From contig CM055274.1 of the NCBI GenBank assembly GCA_029237695.1, forward strand, positions 23,611,505 to 23,675,504: a stretch of 64,000 bases of DNA, given 5' to 3'. Positions within the stretch are counted from its first letter, which is position 1, and the number at the start of each line of letters is the position of its first letter. Positions 35,700 through 48,299 of the stretch are shown one piece after another. The notes beneath the pieces are model-generated. The model was not told the DNA's origin, searched no databases, and worked only from the letters and a program-made list of their open reading frames with translations. Origin of the DNA: Conchocele bisecta (Eukaryota > Mollusca > Bivalvia > Lucinida > Thyasiridae). A program made the position numbers and the translations under genes.

Positions 35700-35950
35700 A
35701 TTGTTTGTTTATTGATGTTTAATGGCCTATCAACAGTTAAGGTCATGTAAGGCCGGGTAAACTGGTTCGATCCCGTTTTAATCTGCTGCATTTGGGGGTG
35801 GGTGGGGGAGGTTCCCAACATCAGAACGGAATATTTACATCGAGAAAAGTATATTCATCCTTGAAATTGGAATAACCTGACCTGGTCCATACAACACCAA
35901 GTCACTTGGCCCCTTCCCTTGAAACACATGCAAATATGAGGGCCAAACCA
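35700..35950 (-). mobile_element. SINE, minus strand
   Basis: Reverse of the GGTTCATCC-head subfamily: CCTATCAACAGTTAAGGTCA, GTTCGATCCCGTTTTAATCT, TTGAAATTGGAATAACCTGA and CACCAAGTCACTTGGCCCCT. Confidence 0.75.
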
Positions 35951-35953
35951 GTA

Positions 35954-36232
35954 GCCGATTTCATGAACATTGCAAAGTATACTTTGAGGGAGTAATCATT
36001 TATTTTTCCTGAAATGCATTATTTCATATAGAACTAACAACTGCATATATTTGATGATTAAAAGTATGCAGAATTATTATACTGAATTTATTACATTATC
36101 ACAGCCAAATTGGCTGTGATAATGTAATAAATTCAGTAAAATAAAAAATAATAAATTTATCCTAAATTTGAAAATTTCTCCCTGAAAGTATACTTTGCTA
36201 GAAAAGTATACTTCGCAATGTTGGGAAGGATG
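35954..36232. mobile_element. MITE family A, copy 2
   Basis: Preceded by TA; starts GCCGATTTCATGAAC. The central hairpin is TACTGAATTTATTACATTAT..CAGCC / GGCTG. Orientation is opposite to the copy at 58,917. Confidence 0.8.
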
Positions 36233-36984
36233 AGCCACGATCATTAAATGAAATAGTACATGTACTATGGAAGATATTGGAACAAACTTCAAATAGTATT
36301 GTCTTTTTTGGCATTATCAGTTTATTTGTTAAGCGTCAACCTAGCACATGTAAGATGTTGAGCCTGCCAGCCGACACAAAGACATCTACAATCTTGCCAG
36401 TATAGAATGTCTACATATTTTAGATCATTTATGTCATCCCGAGTGCTATTTATTTATTTAATGGTCTTTTAGCGGCCTGTCAACAGCAAATGTCATCACA
36501 ACTGATTTCGATTTCATAACTGTTGAGTTGTGTGTGTTTTATGTCCATTCAACAGCAAGATCGCATACAGACATGAATACACATGGGCCGCGCCATACGA
36601 AAACCGGGCTTAATGACAACGTCATGAAAAGCGGCAAACGACCTCGGAAAAACGACGTTTGCAGCGTCGCTGTAAAAGTTCACATTTTGCCGTCCCATTT
36701 ATTTACGTTTACTGGTGTCAGTTAACATAAAGTGTGAACAGAAAACGGAAAATTATAACTTACTGAAACTTTCACTAATAGTCGTTCTTTGACATTGTCA
36801 CTCTTATTCTAACTTTTGAACAATTCAATCCAGTACTTAGCGAATGATATGCCATTTAATGCCACTCATTTGATCATAAACGGAGGTAGACACGCAACTA
36901 TATTGTAAGGGACCTGCAGTCTGGTTTTTGTCAGGATGATTATCCAGATATCGGGTTTGGTAGCTCCGCACCAACAAGGATGTA

Positions 36985-37256
36985 CAGGTGCGGATACAGG
37001 GGTGGGGGTCAGGACCTCCCCCTGCTCCCGGCAAAACAAAAATAAAGACTAAAAGCTACAATACTCGAACAGTTGGATGACTTTTTCATGGCCTAGGTGT
37101 CAAGAAATTGCATCTGCGGCGATCTGGCATCTAAAAATTTCATGGGAGAGGATCCTCAGACCCCCTACTTTACGATTTCGCGCTCGCTCGCCGACTTGTA
37201 TTACAGACCCCCCCACCCCCCCACCCACGCAATTATTTATGTATCCGCGCCTGATG
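36985..37256. mobile_element. MITE family H, copy 3
   Basis: CAGGTGCGGATACAGGGGTG at the left, TATCCGCGCCTGATG at the right, and GATCTGGCATCTAAAAATTT inside. Confidence 0.7.
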
Positions 37257-37576
37257 TACACTATCAACTATATATTGGCTGAGAATAGAATACGAGAGCG
37301 AATGTCAATTCAGCAAGTTTAATACAGTCTTAGCTAACATGTAACAACAATTTAAAGTATTCTTTACAGACTGAATATCGGATTATGCGGTGCAGAATAT
37401 GTCATTTCCACATTGTGGCAGAAATGAACACCTGTCAAACAGAGAACAATAATGGGAATCTCAACCTCCAAGTAACCTCTGCACAACATGTGTCGGTAAG
37501 CTTGGTTAAATATTCAACATGTTCTCATGTTATAGTACATTACAGTTTTCAGTGTTTAAAGATGGGTGGGGTAACC

Positions 37577-37858
37577 ATGGGCGGATTCAGGGGGGGGGGG
37601 GGGTGGAGACCCGGCGCCCCCCCCCCCACTAAAATTCGCCGAGTAAAGATTTTTTACAAGTTACAAGGCACGTTTTTTGCTCCAAAATGTGCCAAAACGC
37701 AGGAAATGCGATGTAGATTTCAAAATAATTCAGGGGGGGGGGGGGTGGGGAATGCCCCTGGGACCCCCTAGCGCTATCCCGAGCTCCGATAATATAGTCA
37801 AGTATTGCAAAATAGTTACGCCCCCCCCCTAACCCGAAATCTGGGATCCGCGCCTGGT
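37577..37858. mobile_element. MITE family H, copy 4
   Basis: CATGGGCGGATTCAGGGGGG at the left, GAAATCTGGGATCCGCGCCT at the right, with several G and C homopolymer runs. Inverted relative of 27,230-27,598. Confidence 0.7.
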
Positions 37859-39089
37859 AACAAGTGACAAAGGGCACATGGCCATAATCCCTGATCCTTA
37901 CGATATAATTACATGTATATCCAGGGTTTGTATTGAATTTGGCAAATCAAATGCATCAAAATCTCTCTAATAGATTCAGAAACAGTGATTTCAATGCAGC
38001 TCCTTTATTGTTTTGCTTGTGTATACGCAATACATAATGCACAAAACACACAGTGAGGTCGGTGAGTTTTCGAAAAGTCTTGAAATTAATTGGAAATTTG
38101 ATGGTCATAAACTTGCTTTTCGCACGATTTGTAGTGTCAAATCATCAGCTTATCACTTGACTGCATAATACTGTAAGTCTGAATCAGGCGATGGTAATGC
38201 GATCCTCAAGAAAGACACACGGCGAAAGTTATAAGGTATCACGCTACCAAATCTGCCTGACGTTGTGTTTTGTTACAAAGTTAATGTTATAAGCGGCCTA
38301 CTTCCTACTTTAAAATATGTCGTCGCATACGAAATGTTAAATAATGTCGCTATTATTCCCCAAAATTATTTCAGACAGCAGCAAACAACAGGGAAACGCC
38401 AAAACTCTGCCTTATTTGAAAATTATTCATACGGAATTACGTTACTTGGGCCCAATCCATGACATATATATCCAAGGTTTGTATTGAATTTGGCAAAACA
38501 AATAGCAACTGCAATAAACATTATTTTCATACTTTGTCTTGGCCTAATGGGAAACACTTGGAAAGGCTACGAGATATCCAAATTTGGTTGACATGCGATA
38601 AAAGATGACAAATCTATAGGACTTGTCAGGGTATTTTATCAACACCCCTTGTATACGCTGTTGATAAAAACGTCGTAATTTCAACGTCATCGATCTAAAA
38701 CGTCATATCAGTTTTTACCACGCATCATAAAAATACTTCTAAAATGAAAAATAATTGGGATACATTGATAATTTTGGCGGCATATGGCTTTTAAAAGATG
38801 TACAATTCAGAATACTCGAAAAAGTAAAAACTGAACTTTTATCAATTTTAAGCCCGGTTTTCGCATGACGCGGCTCACATGTATTTCAGTACGGCAGTTA
38901 CAATACAAATATATTTCAGCATAGAAAGACAGTGTCGAGCCGTCTCATCGGGATTTGCCACATTGCAAGATATCTTTTAGAATAAAAACAACAAAACATT
39001 GTTCATAAATAGTCCGAGACACCCCTGGCCAGTTCTGACACTAGCAGTAGTTGTGAACTATGTGTAAATGGTAAAAACCTGACCAAACT

Positions 39090-40265
39090 ATGAGGTGTGC
39101 AGGACTTGTTGGCTAATGTCAGACGATGTGCAGGATTTGTTGGCGAATTTCTTGCAGGATTTGTTGGCAGATGCCAGACGATGTACAGCATTTGTTGGCA
39201 AATGTTAGACAGACGACGTACAGCATGTGTAGGCAAATATTAGACAGACGACGTACAGCATGTGTTTGCAAATGTTAGACAGACGACGTACAGCATGTGT
39301 TGGAAAATGTTAGACAGATGATGTACAGGATTTGTTGGCAGATGTCGTGCGGAATTTGTTAGCATTAGCAAATGTCAGACGATGTGCAGGTCAGCTGATA
39401 TGCAGGGTTTGTTGGCAGCTGTATCGCAAGATTTGTTGGCAAATGTATGAAAATGTGCCTGATTTCATAGCAAATGTCAGACGATGTGCATATTTGTTGG
39501 TAAATGTATGACAATGTGCATGATTTCATCGCAAATGTCAGACGAAGTGCAGGATCTGTTGGCAAATGTCAGACAACGTATAGGATTTGTCAGCAAATTT
39601 CCAACAATATGCAGGATTTGTTTGTGTATTGGTATGTAACAGCCTAACAACAGCTAGAAGGCCAGGGAAACGGGTTCGATCACATTTTAACCTACTGCAT
39701 TGGTGGGGGGATTCCCAAATCAGAACGGAATATTTACATCGAGAACAAATATATTCAGCCCTGAAATTAGAATAACCTGACTTGGTGCCAGGTCCATACC
39801 ACACCAAGTCACTTGGCCCTTCCCTTAAAATAGAATTACGATTAATAGTAACTCATATAAGGGGTATAACCAGATTCAATTGTCACATACAAAATGCCAA
39901 AGACGTATATGAGGGCCAAACCAGGTATCTAGTCGGAATTCAGTTAAGGAGGAACCCCGATCGTTGAATTACCCATCGCGTGCTCCCGACCAACCACCTA
40001 CACAGGATTTGTTTGGCAAATGTTGTGTATAATTTGTTGGCAACAAAAGCCAGACGATGTGCAGGATTTGTTGCCAAATGTCTTGCATAATTTGTTGGTA
40101 AATGTCAGACTATTTATAGGATTTATTGGCAAATGTCCAACAATATGCAGGACTTGTTGGCAAATGTTGTTGTGCAGAATTTGTTGGCAAACTGAATGTA
40201 TTGCTAGATTTGTTGGCAATTGTCAAACAATGTGCAGGATTTGTTGGAAAATGTCAGAATGTTCA
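39090..40265. repeat. 31-bp minisatellite, inverted copy
   Basis: Units such as CAGACGATGTGCAGGATTTG followed by TTGGCAAATGT. It is split into two blocks (about 39,090-39,620 and 39,998-40,265) by a minus-strand SINE. Same unit as 5,455-6,232. Confidence 0.85.
39617..39960 (-). mobile_element. SINE inserted in the minisatellite
   Basis: Reverse of the GGTTCATCC-head subfamily: AACAGCCTAACAACAGCTAG, GGTTCGATCACATTTTAACC, CACCAAGTCACTTGGCCCTT and AGGAGGAACCCCGATC. Confidence 0.75.
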
Positions 40266-41202
40266 TGTTATCAGCTGGCAGTCCAGTCACAAATATGTTA
40301 GTTACAACAATAGCAGAGCACTATGTAAGCGTTATGTGACTCACCACGTCAACATATAACGGTTATTTGAAAGTGTGACCAGTGTAGCCAATGGCAGCCT
40401 GACCAGGGCCTACACCCTTGGCTAGTGAATCAGAATCATTTCTGAAGAATGTAACACAATTGTTAGAGCAGTATCATGCCCTGTAACTGCGCTTAGCCAA
40501 TTATATGCCAATACACAATATTACTGATGAAAAAATATTCTTTTTTTCAAATGAGTTGTCACAACATACATGTTCATGGAGAAATAAGAAAAAACAGATG
40601 TTAATATTTCTCCTTAAACATGTATTTGAATATAATGAGTGAAAAACAGGTGTAAATATGTCAAAGTTGCCATCTCCGTTGCCATGTATTTCAATGTAAT
40701 GAGTGAAGGCACTGGCTTAAAACAAGCCCTTGGTTGTAATGGTGAGTCACATAAATATAGAAAATACAAAATTCATACAAATAATAAAGAAAATGGTTAC
40801 AATACATGTAGAATATAGAAGCTTGGATTACGCACAAACCACTGTTGCATTGCAACTGTTGGGAACAAATATTTCTTGAATGTGTTTAACGTCCCAGCAA
40901 CATCTAAGGTAATATAGAGACGAGGCCACAGTTTTAAAGTCTCATCCGACAGACCAGTGGGATGCAATTACTATGAAAGTATTTTGATGCCTAATGCGAG
41001 GTTTGAACTGGAAGTTAGTTGTTGTAACCCCTAAGTCACAACCCATCCCTGTGCAAATTTGGAGAATGTTGATAATTGTACCACTAAGACTTGCCTCCGA
41101 CATGTATTTGCTAATTTAGGCTACTATATACATTCCACATATTAACTGCATCAGTAGCGTTCAACCCTTTCACCCCTAAACATATAACACGGTACGTTTA
41201 TT

Positions 41203-41445
41203 ATAGGAATGAATGGCCTTTTTGTAGAATTTGTCGGGGTATAAACATCGAAAAGTCGCTGGAATACTGGACGAAGCGATACAAAATTACATTTTCGAAA
41301 AGAAATCGAAAAAAAAAAAGATTTTTTTATTTCATTTTTTTTTCGAAAATTGTAATTTGTTAAGGCCTCGTCCAGTATTCCCGCGACTTTTCCAAGTTTA
41401 TATCCCCGATAAATTCAACAAAAATGCCATTCATTCCTTATAATT
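41203..41445. mobile_element. MITE family I
   Basis: Inverted ends GGAATGAATGGCCTTTTTGT and AAAATGCCATTCATTCC. Inner arms GTCGCTGGAATACTGGACGA / CTCGTCCAGTATTCCCGCGA and TACATTTTCGAAAAG / TTTCGAAAATTGTA. A 95-bp deletion derivative is at 51,708-51,802. Confidence 0.8.
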
Positions 41446-41884
41446 CCAGCATTTGAAATAAATTCATCAAGAAAATGTGTTTATTTTCCGTTTTCTTAAG
41501 AATTATTTTAACTGCGCCTCACGGTTACGGAAAGTAGTTCGGCGTGGGAGTTTACTGGGATATAAATTTTGGACAGAGACTTGCTACGGGCCAATCAAAT
41601 GTTAGGGAATTGTGTAAATATTTTTGTGCTGGAATTATACACTGTCAATCACAATGGTGTGAACAGTTACAAATGCCAAATCCTGAAAATGGCTAAACCA
41701 ACATATTTTTGCACCCATAAATGCGTAAAAGTGCTTCCCATGTTGAAATATTAGTAATATCAGAAACCTCAAATCCCGATTTCAGGATATATACATGTAT
41801 CCTGAAAATTCCCACACCTGCAATCAGTCGGTGAAATAGGACTGCTGTTACATGTACTAACTAGAAAATGTGTTGATGGATTGT

Positions 41885-42120
41885 TTTTGTTTGTTGGGGT
41901 TTAACGGCCTAACAACAGCTACGGTCATTTAAGGCCCGGTCAGTGAATTTAGTACTAAATCCCATATATTACCTGTACAAGTACATGTACAAATGGGGGG
42001 GGGGACCTAAAATAAGAACCGATTATTTACAATATAAAAACTATATATTCAGCCCTGGAATCAGAATAATCCTGATCTGGTCCTCGCCACACCAGAATCA
42101 CTTGGCCCCCTCCGAAAGTC
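41885..42120 (-). mobile_element. SINE, minus strand, partial
   Basis: GTTTGTTGGGGTTTAACGGC tail in reverse, TAGTACTAAATCCCATATAT, TACAAGTACATGTAC, CTGATCTGGTCCTCGCCACA and AGAATCACTTGGCCCCCTCC. Confidence 0.75.
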
Positions 42121-42756
42121 TAGCTATTAATCCATGTAATCCATGACCCCGGGGTCGAATAAAAATCTAAATAAACTTTGCTCATCTATTCAAGGAAGAT
42201 ACATGCAAAGTATCAGGTCTACAGCTAATATGGTTAAATATTTGCACGAGTTAAAAGGCAAACTTGCGAAATTCTAAGTCGAAAAGTGGAAAGATAATCC
42301 AAGTTTCAGATATGTAGGTAGTACAGTTGTAAAGTCTTACGACTTACAAGTTTGGTGACGGATGGACGGACGGAACGGACGGACAAGGGTAACAATAAAT
42401 AGCCCCTCCATTATCGTGGAGGGGCATACTAAACTGGGGGCCGTTTCACTAAACTTCGTACGACTAAAATGTTCGTAAGCGAAAAATTATGATAGTCTGT
42501 AAATGTCACATTAACAATGTTTTCTTGTAAACAAGTATTGGATTTACATTTATTGAGCATAGGCTGCAGCCTATGGTCAATAAATGTAATTCCATCAATT
42601 GAAATTTACAGACGATCGCAAATGTGCACATTTTAGTTGTACAAAGTTTAGTGAAACCAGCCCCTGTATACTAGATCATCGTTATGATGTTGCACAGTTG
42701 TTCACATGTCATGTCTCTATGTCATTGTTTGGCCATATCTCTATGTCTACAAAGGA

Positions 42757-42863
42757 ACTACAGTGTGGTCAGCGTGTAAGTGCACACACGAACGAACACG
42801 ACAGGTTGGTTCCAACCTGTCGTGTTCGTTCGTGCATGCACTTACACGCTGACCCCACTGTAG
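42757..42863. mobile_element. 106-bp palindromic MITE (family C), copy 2
   Basis: CTACAGTGTGGTCAGCGTGT to ACACGCTGACCCCACTGTAG with GGTTGGTTCCAACC at the centre. It sits in the inverted partner position of 1,824-1,929. Confidence 0.8.
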
Positions 42864-43556
42864 ATGAGCTATAAATGGCATAAGCGCATTAATAAATGGA
42901 AGACTTATGTGGACTGCACAAGTACACAGATTGATCAGGAGCTGTGCTGGCTGGCTGTGGAATACAGCTGCTCTTATTAGGTTTCAAACTACATGGGTGA
43001 CAATGCCATTATGGTCGATCAATACTAAAGTTTAATAATTAGGTAGTGTTTTAAATAATGTTTTACACATTAACAATTTCCATTTTGTTGCTAATGTCAT
43101 GAGTCACAAGTAGATATTTTAAATTCCAAGAGTCGAGATACACAATGTGCCTATAAATGAAAACCCTATCTAGTATTTAGTTATTTAATGCTGCTTTACA
43201 GCCTGTCAACAACAGCTGTCATTTTAGGCCAGGTTAACGGTGTTGGATCACGTATTACTGAACGGATAGGGAGAAATATTAAACGCAGAACTGAATATTG
43301 AGCCCTGGCATGTGTACTATATGCAGATATACATTTATGTGTAGAATAATGTGTAAAAGCAGTTCACAATATAAACACAGTTGGTCCTGTAGACCCTATC
43401 TAAGTCGAGCACCAAGAAACCCACAGGGTGTTCAATACTGAAGGGTTTCGTAATTTCTGAGCATGATCCAGATAAGGCGCATACAAATTATGTGACTTTT
43501 ATTGATTTATGTATTGAATTTGAAATCTGGGTACACAAGACTCTTTACACACAAAG

Positions 43557-43898
43557 CTACGGAGCCCCGCAGGGGACATGATTTTTTTTATTAATTCGTT
43601 CCCACGAAATAACAAATTGTTCCCTCAATTTAACGAAATGACAATTTGTTCCCTCAATTTAACAATTTGTTCCCTCGAATGAACAATTCGTTCCCACGAT
43701 ATAACAACTCGTTCCCGTGAGAACGAATTATTATTACATGGGAACGAATTGTTAAGTGGAGGGAACGAATTGTTACTTTGTGGGAACAAATTGTTAGTTC
43801 TTGGGAACGAATTGTTAAAGTGAGGGAACAAATTGTTATTTCGTGGGAACGAATTAATAAAAAAAGAGAATTCTACATCAACTGCGGGGCTCCGTACA
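43557..43898. mobile_element. MITE of GGGAACGAATT motifs (long copy)
   Basis: TACGGAGCCCCGCAGGGGAC at left, CAACTGCGGGGCTCCGTAC at right. About a dozen GTTCCC/GGGAAC 20-bp blocks in both orientations lie between. The short copy is 712-897. Confidence 0.75.
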
Positions 43899-44107
43899 AA
43901 GCTTATCTGGAGCTTGAACGGAAGTTACCTCCACTGATGATGTCTAGTCTTGATTGCAAAGCACACAATCATCTATTAGACTGTTTCTATGCATGATCTC
44001 TAAACCGGACACCCTGGGGACCTCCCAGTCGACATACATGTATATATATAATATGTATGAATATTATAGCAAAAAAGAACAACATATCACTATTTGTGCA
44101 TAGATGT

Positions 44108-44640
44108 TTACATAAATTACTGTCTGTTCCACGTTTTTTTGCCGACAAACTTTTGGCTATTAAACATGTTAAACACATTAAATTTAAAAAATATTTAAAT
44201 GGAAGTACTTTTTCACCAAATAAAAAGTCATCACCTCCCCAATTTTTTTTTTTTTATCAAATTCCATCAAATATTTATGGGAATCTAACATGGGGGAAAA
44301 AGAGGGGGAAGATGTGGGTGGGTGGGCGGGGGGCGCGTGTAAAAAAAACGAAACAATTTGGAAATTGACTCCGAAACCTGGCAGCTTGGAAATGATGTAA
44401 CTATAAGAAAATATTTAGTTAGATTTTGAAAATCGGTTCACAAATTACAAAATTATTTTTTTTTTTAAATCTATTTTTAGACCCTATGTTAAATTCCCAT
44501 AGGACAATATTTTTTTCGCAATAAAATCAATATTTAACGGAATTTCATTAATATTATTTATGAAAAATTACTTATATTTAAATATTGTTTTAATGGCCAA
44601 AAGTCCGTCGACAGCAAAACGTGGAACAGACAGTATTATT
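44108..44640. repeat. Foldback pair around a purine-rich spacer
   Basis: TACTGTCTGTTCCACGTTTT..ACTTTTGGC..ATTAAA..ATATTTAAAT..TATGGGAATCTAACATGGGG at 44,118-44,300 is mirrored by CCTATGTTAAATTCCCATAG..AAAACGTGGAACAGACAGTA at 44,480-44,635. A third, diverged arm is at 57,350-57,545. Confidence 0.65.
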
Positions 44641-45174
44641 ATATGTTATGTTAGTGAAAGATTACATTCCTGTGTCAGTTTAAGTAGCTTTAAACAACAA
44701 CAAACACCCACAATTAAATCAAAGAGAATTCAGACGTACGAGTACATATATACACTATTAATGAATATAGACAAATATGTGTCGAAAGTTTCCATTTCAC
44801 AGTCACGACGCAACAGTAATGTACCACAGTGGAATAGCGAAGAAGGTGCAAGGGGTATGAACGCACCCTAAACAAATTGGTTAGGCATGTTTTTCTGAAG
44901 GAAATAATTATATGTGAAAAGTATAGCTTTAAAATCATTAATCAATATGTTTGCCGGGGAAGGATGCTCCTTCACCCCTTCAGGGCATGAACCTTTCTCT
45001 CATCCTGACTTCGACAGAGGTGGAAAAAATAATAAATTTACGTTAAAAAACTCAGAATTTCTAACCGTCATGCATGCATTCCCATTCGTCAGGACGAGCG
45101 GACGAGTGGAATGTTCATGCCCTGCCCTTTTCAAACTGAATCCACCATTTGCACCACATCGACCAGAACCTGGA

Positions 45175-45283
45175 ACATTGTTTATATCCTGCCAATACGA
45201 CCTTGCAGAGCCTCGCCCATCCCGTTTCCTAAGCCTTGCCAGATAGTTTACAATTCACGTCACTAACCTACTATTCTCTATAT
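45175..45283. mobile_element. Fragment of MITE family F
   Basis: GCAGAGCCTCGCCCATCCCG, TTTCCTAAGCCTTGCCAG and CACTAACCTACTATTCTCTA. Confidence 0.65.
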
Positions 45284-45586
45284 GATTCCCCAAACAAATG
45301 GTGTGATCATTTAGGCAATTCAACACAGGTGAATAATGGCAGCGTTAGAATATAAAAGCATGCGTAGTTAGCATATAATGCATGACATACAACTGCTGCA
45401 AAATATTTAATGTTCCTTCGGTGAGTCTCAGAAAATGCTAAGTCGTGTTCAAATGTACAGCGCGTGCTGTTGACTATGGCTGTAGACAATGCTGTAGACA
45501 ATGCTGATTCCGAGGTCAAGCCAACACCTACATAATGCATGCCTCATGACGTTACTAGACCGCACAATTACGTCACCAGACCAGTA

Positions 45587-45879
45587 GCCTATTTCACTTA
45601 TAAAGTATACTTATCTAGAAAAGTATACTTTGAGGGAGAAATTTGCAATTTAAGGATAAATTTATTATTTTTTATTATAATGAATATATTACATTATCAC
45701 AGCTGTTTTGGCTCTGATAATGTAATAAATTCAGTATAATAATTCTGCATACTGTTAATCATCAAATTTATGCAGTCGTTAGTTCTATATGAAATAATGC
45801 ATTTCGGGAAAAATAAAGAGTTCACCCTCAAAATATACTTTGCTAGAAAAGTATACTTTGAAATGTTGGTGAAATAGGC
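45587..45879. mobile_element. MITE family A, copy 3
   Basis: Bounded by TA on both sides, with inverted ends GCCTATTTCA and TGAAATAGGC. The central hairpin CATTATCACAGC / GCTCTGATAATG carries one mismatch. Confidence 0.85.
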
Positions 45880-45899
45880 TACAGTTCCCAACATTCTCA

Positions 45900-46900
45900 T
45901 TGAAATTTTGAAATTGATGCGGAGGATGTGGCAGCTGCATAACGCGGCGTGTACTGCGGCCCCGGAATATGTATGTGTAAATCAGCTGTTTGAATGAAGC
46001 AGGTTATCAACGTATCGAAAGTACTGTATATATGCTCAAATTACACAATATTTCCAACAGAAATGTAACAATAAGGTTTGACAATGTCCAGTCGTCGGTA
46101 AACGTTTACCCACAGCTGGACATGGTCGAACCTTGCATTGAAGTGGGAGTATAATAATAATAATACTCACAATCTGCTGAGACGTGACAAAAAGTACATC
46201 TCAATGTTTGCAACAATAATACATTCTGATTTTTACACACTGCCCTAATATCAGATAAGTAGTCCCATTTTAGAACTACTTATGTTTGAATGGCGAACAG
46301 CAGAAGCCCAGATCCGGCTGTGCAACTGCGCATGCTAATCTGGGACTATGCTGATCGCAAATTCCGTTAATGTTCCGTTTGTTAGCTGTAAATGGCATGT
46401 CATAAATAAAAGCAGCTAACGGCAATATTACCAGGGTAACTAACTTGCGTAGATTCAGAGAATGCTACTAACCAGGACTCTGTATTAATCTGCATTGTTT
46501 GTTTGGTAGTAACAACATATAGTTCTGTGGATAACTAAGATAATTATTTTTTATTTTCCTGGCGAAAAATTATGATTTTTCTTGCAAACTAAATAGCCGC
46601 ATGTCGCACCCGCCGAGGCTTTGATAGTATACAGAAAAACTTTACAAACGAAACAAAACTTTAACCAAACACTTTAATCCGGACGCACGTAAACGTACAT
46701 ACTTACGTACGAATGGACTTACATACGCCAATGTGCCGACTGTATCGTACTGTCGGCAAGCGGGCTCGACAAAAAGTGTGTAGCCCGCGCATGTACACAT
46801 GTACTATGTTAATATATCAATTACATGGTATTGCCTGTCCGAGTCAATGAATAAAGCAGCATTTTATGACCTGCCATATACAGCAGCAAGAATTTGGGTG
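45900..46900. other. Anonymous sequence downstream of the Shisa-like gene
   Basis: No known repeat or domain. Poly(A) signals for the minus-strand gene could lie here. AT-rich tracts near 46,540-46,570 are present, but I cannot fix the mRNA end. Confidence 0.4.
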
Positions 46901-46912
46901 TGTCTTGGTGAC

Positions 46913-46992
46913 CTATTTCTGGTCGTATCCGTAGTGGGCCGGGTTCGTCGGTGGGCTCATCTGGTGTTGTTGGTGAGACGCCACGACAACAC
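46913..46992 (-). CDS. Shisa/CYYR1-like gene, last coding exon
   Basis: The acceptor is GTGCTGTCTCCAG just upstream (46,993-47,005). Two bases complete the codon opened by the single base A at the end of the transmembrane exon. Twenty-five residues then follow to a TAG at 46,913-46,915. The peptide is short and rich in Gln, His, Pro and Tyr (HQQHQMSPPTNPAHYGYDQK), as expected for the cytoplasmic tail of Shisa-like proteins, where proline and tyrosine motifs recruit WW-domain partners. Family tails are usually longer and contain PPxY. Here only PP..N-P-x-x-Y is seen, so an additional alternative last exon is possible. Confidence 0.6.
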
Positions 46993-48102
46993 CTGGAGAC
47001 AGCACAGCATATCAAAGTAGGGGTCTGATTCGTTCGTTATATGTGGCTGTGGCTGGAGAAATGGGGCTTATGGGTTTGGCGATTAGTGTAGATCCAGATC
47101 AGCCTGTGCATTCGCACAGTCCGATCAGGATCTGCACCGTTCGCCAATCTGTCAATGAAATAACCGTCATACTTCTAACAAGGAATATAGATCGTGATCA
47201 GCATACAATTACATGGGTGTGCTATTTGATCGGGAACTACACTGGTCATAAATCCCATAAGCCACATACCTCCAGTCACATCCACATTTCAGAAATGGAC
47301 ATTTATCTACAAAGTATTTCACAAATTCTATGTTTTTACAACCATTCAAGCAAATGTAAAATGATAAAGTGTATTTTTTCGCGTCATCAGTTCATCTTGG
47401 CTAGTAAGTTCGTAAACCTTAGGAAATTCACACAATCATATGATACATACCATGTGAAATTGATATTTTCTGTAATAGGCATGGAAAGATGGCGCAATTT
47501 TCATAGCAAATGTGAATTGAATTTCGTATTTGCATATATTGGCTTTATGATATGTAGAATTGAAAAGGTGAAACACCTGGTATTGAATAGCATGCATAAT
47601 TCACGGGCTAACATGGCCAATCCTGACAGTTTATGTGTAAAATACAAATTTAGTATGCTTTATGTAGCAAATTTCATCCATGTGCTGAAAATTCCAAGAG
47701 TCAAAATGCCCCGAAAGGGTTGAAAGGTGTGAACATGTCCTCACGAACTAATGAGTCCGCGGACGTATTCGCTATTGTTTAAACATCGTGTGGGTTAACT
47801 CAGAACCAACACAATGACACAGCTGCATATACATGTACAGCATGGGAAGAAACACATCTGGCCTTTATTCACAAGTTCATTTAATGTCGTAATTGAATAA
47901 TTGGGAAAACAAAAGCGTCACTACTATAGACAGGTAATTGCTATTCGGAAATGCTCTTTAGCACAGGTTTGCCATGGACATACATGTATTCGTGCCTTAG
48001 GGCCACGCGAATACGTCTGCAGACATATTCGTTCATGCGGACATATTCGCACATTTCCAAAAGTCATTGCTGAAAAGCCTGAACAGAGTAATGTGCACTC
48101 AC

Positions 48103-48242
48103 TGCTTGGCTGGCCGGCTCCTGTGACAATGACGGTCTGACTCTTTCCCTTCCGGCAGCATGCACAACAGCAACAACAACAACACGTGCACAGGGTGCCC
48201 AACACCACCAGAGATAGGATAATCACCACAATGGTCAGAAAT
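48103..48242 (-). CDS. Shisa/CYYR1-like gene, transmembrane exon
   Basis: A 140-bp exon between an acceptor (CGCCATGTTACAG) and a strong donor (A|GTGAGTGC). It enters with one base completing a codon and leaves with one base, so it matches both neighbouring exons. It encodes FLTIVVIILSLVVLGTL, a single membrane helix. Right behind it come nine cysteines in eleven residues (CTCCCCCCCACC), then a basic stop-transfer RKGK and TVIVTGAG. A juxtamembrane Cys cluster after the helix is a hallmark of Shisa/CYYR1/WBP1-type adaptor proteins, where it is a plausible palmitoylation site. Intron 3 (46,993-48,102) shows no other exon. Confidence 0.75.
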
Positions 48243-48299
48243 CTGTAACATGGCGGTTAACGTATGTCATACGGATACTACAGGCAATTGTTATTTATG

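Larger units (their letters stand above)
36560..38890 (-). repeat. Inverted partner of 22,950-24,720
   Basis: GGGCCGCGCCATACGAAAAC..GGGCTTAATGACAACGTCAT at 36,586, AAGTTAATGTTATAAGCGGC near 38,280, and GCATGACGCGGCTCACATGT near 38,865 all match the earlier block in inverse. Two family H MITEs lie inside. Confidence 0.7.
34205..44935 (-). repeat. Right arm of the long interrupted inverted duplication
   Basis: Carries reverse complements of most blocks of 74-7,720. The order is broken at 36,560-38,890 by a block that instead matches 22,950-24,720 in inverted orientation. Additional SINEs and MITEs are present only on this side (33.5-35.9 kb composite, 41,203-41,445). No gene is visible. Confidence 0.7.

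Noticed and set aside
44914..45246. 110-residue plus-strand frame
   Set aside because: Its end is a family F MITE fragment and the rest shows no conserved motif.
47043..47723. 226-residue plus-strand open frame
   Set aside because: Its first third is a dispersed repeat (GTAGATCCAGATCAGCCTGTGC type) and the rest has no domain, biased residues and no splice context. It also overlaps intron 3 of the opposite-strand gene.
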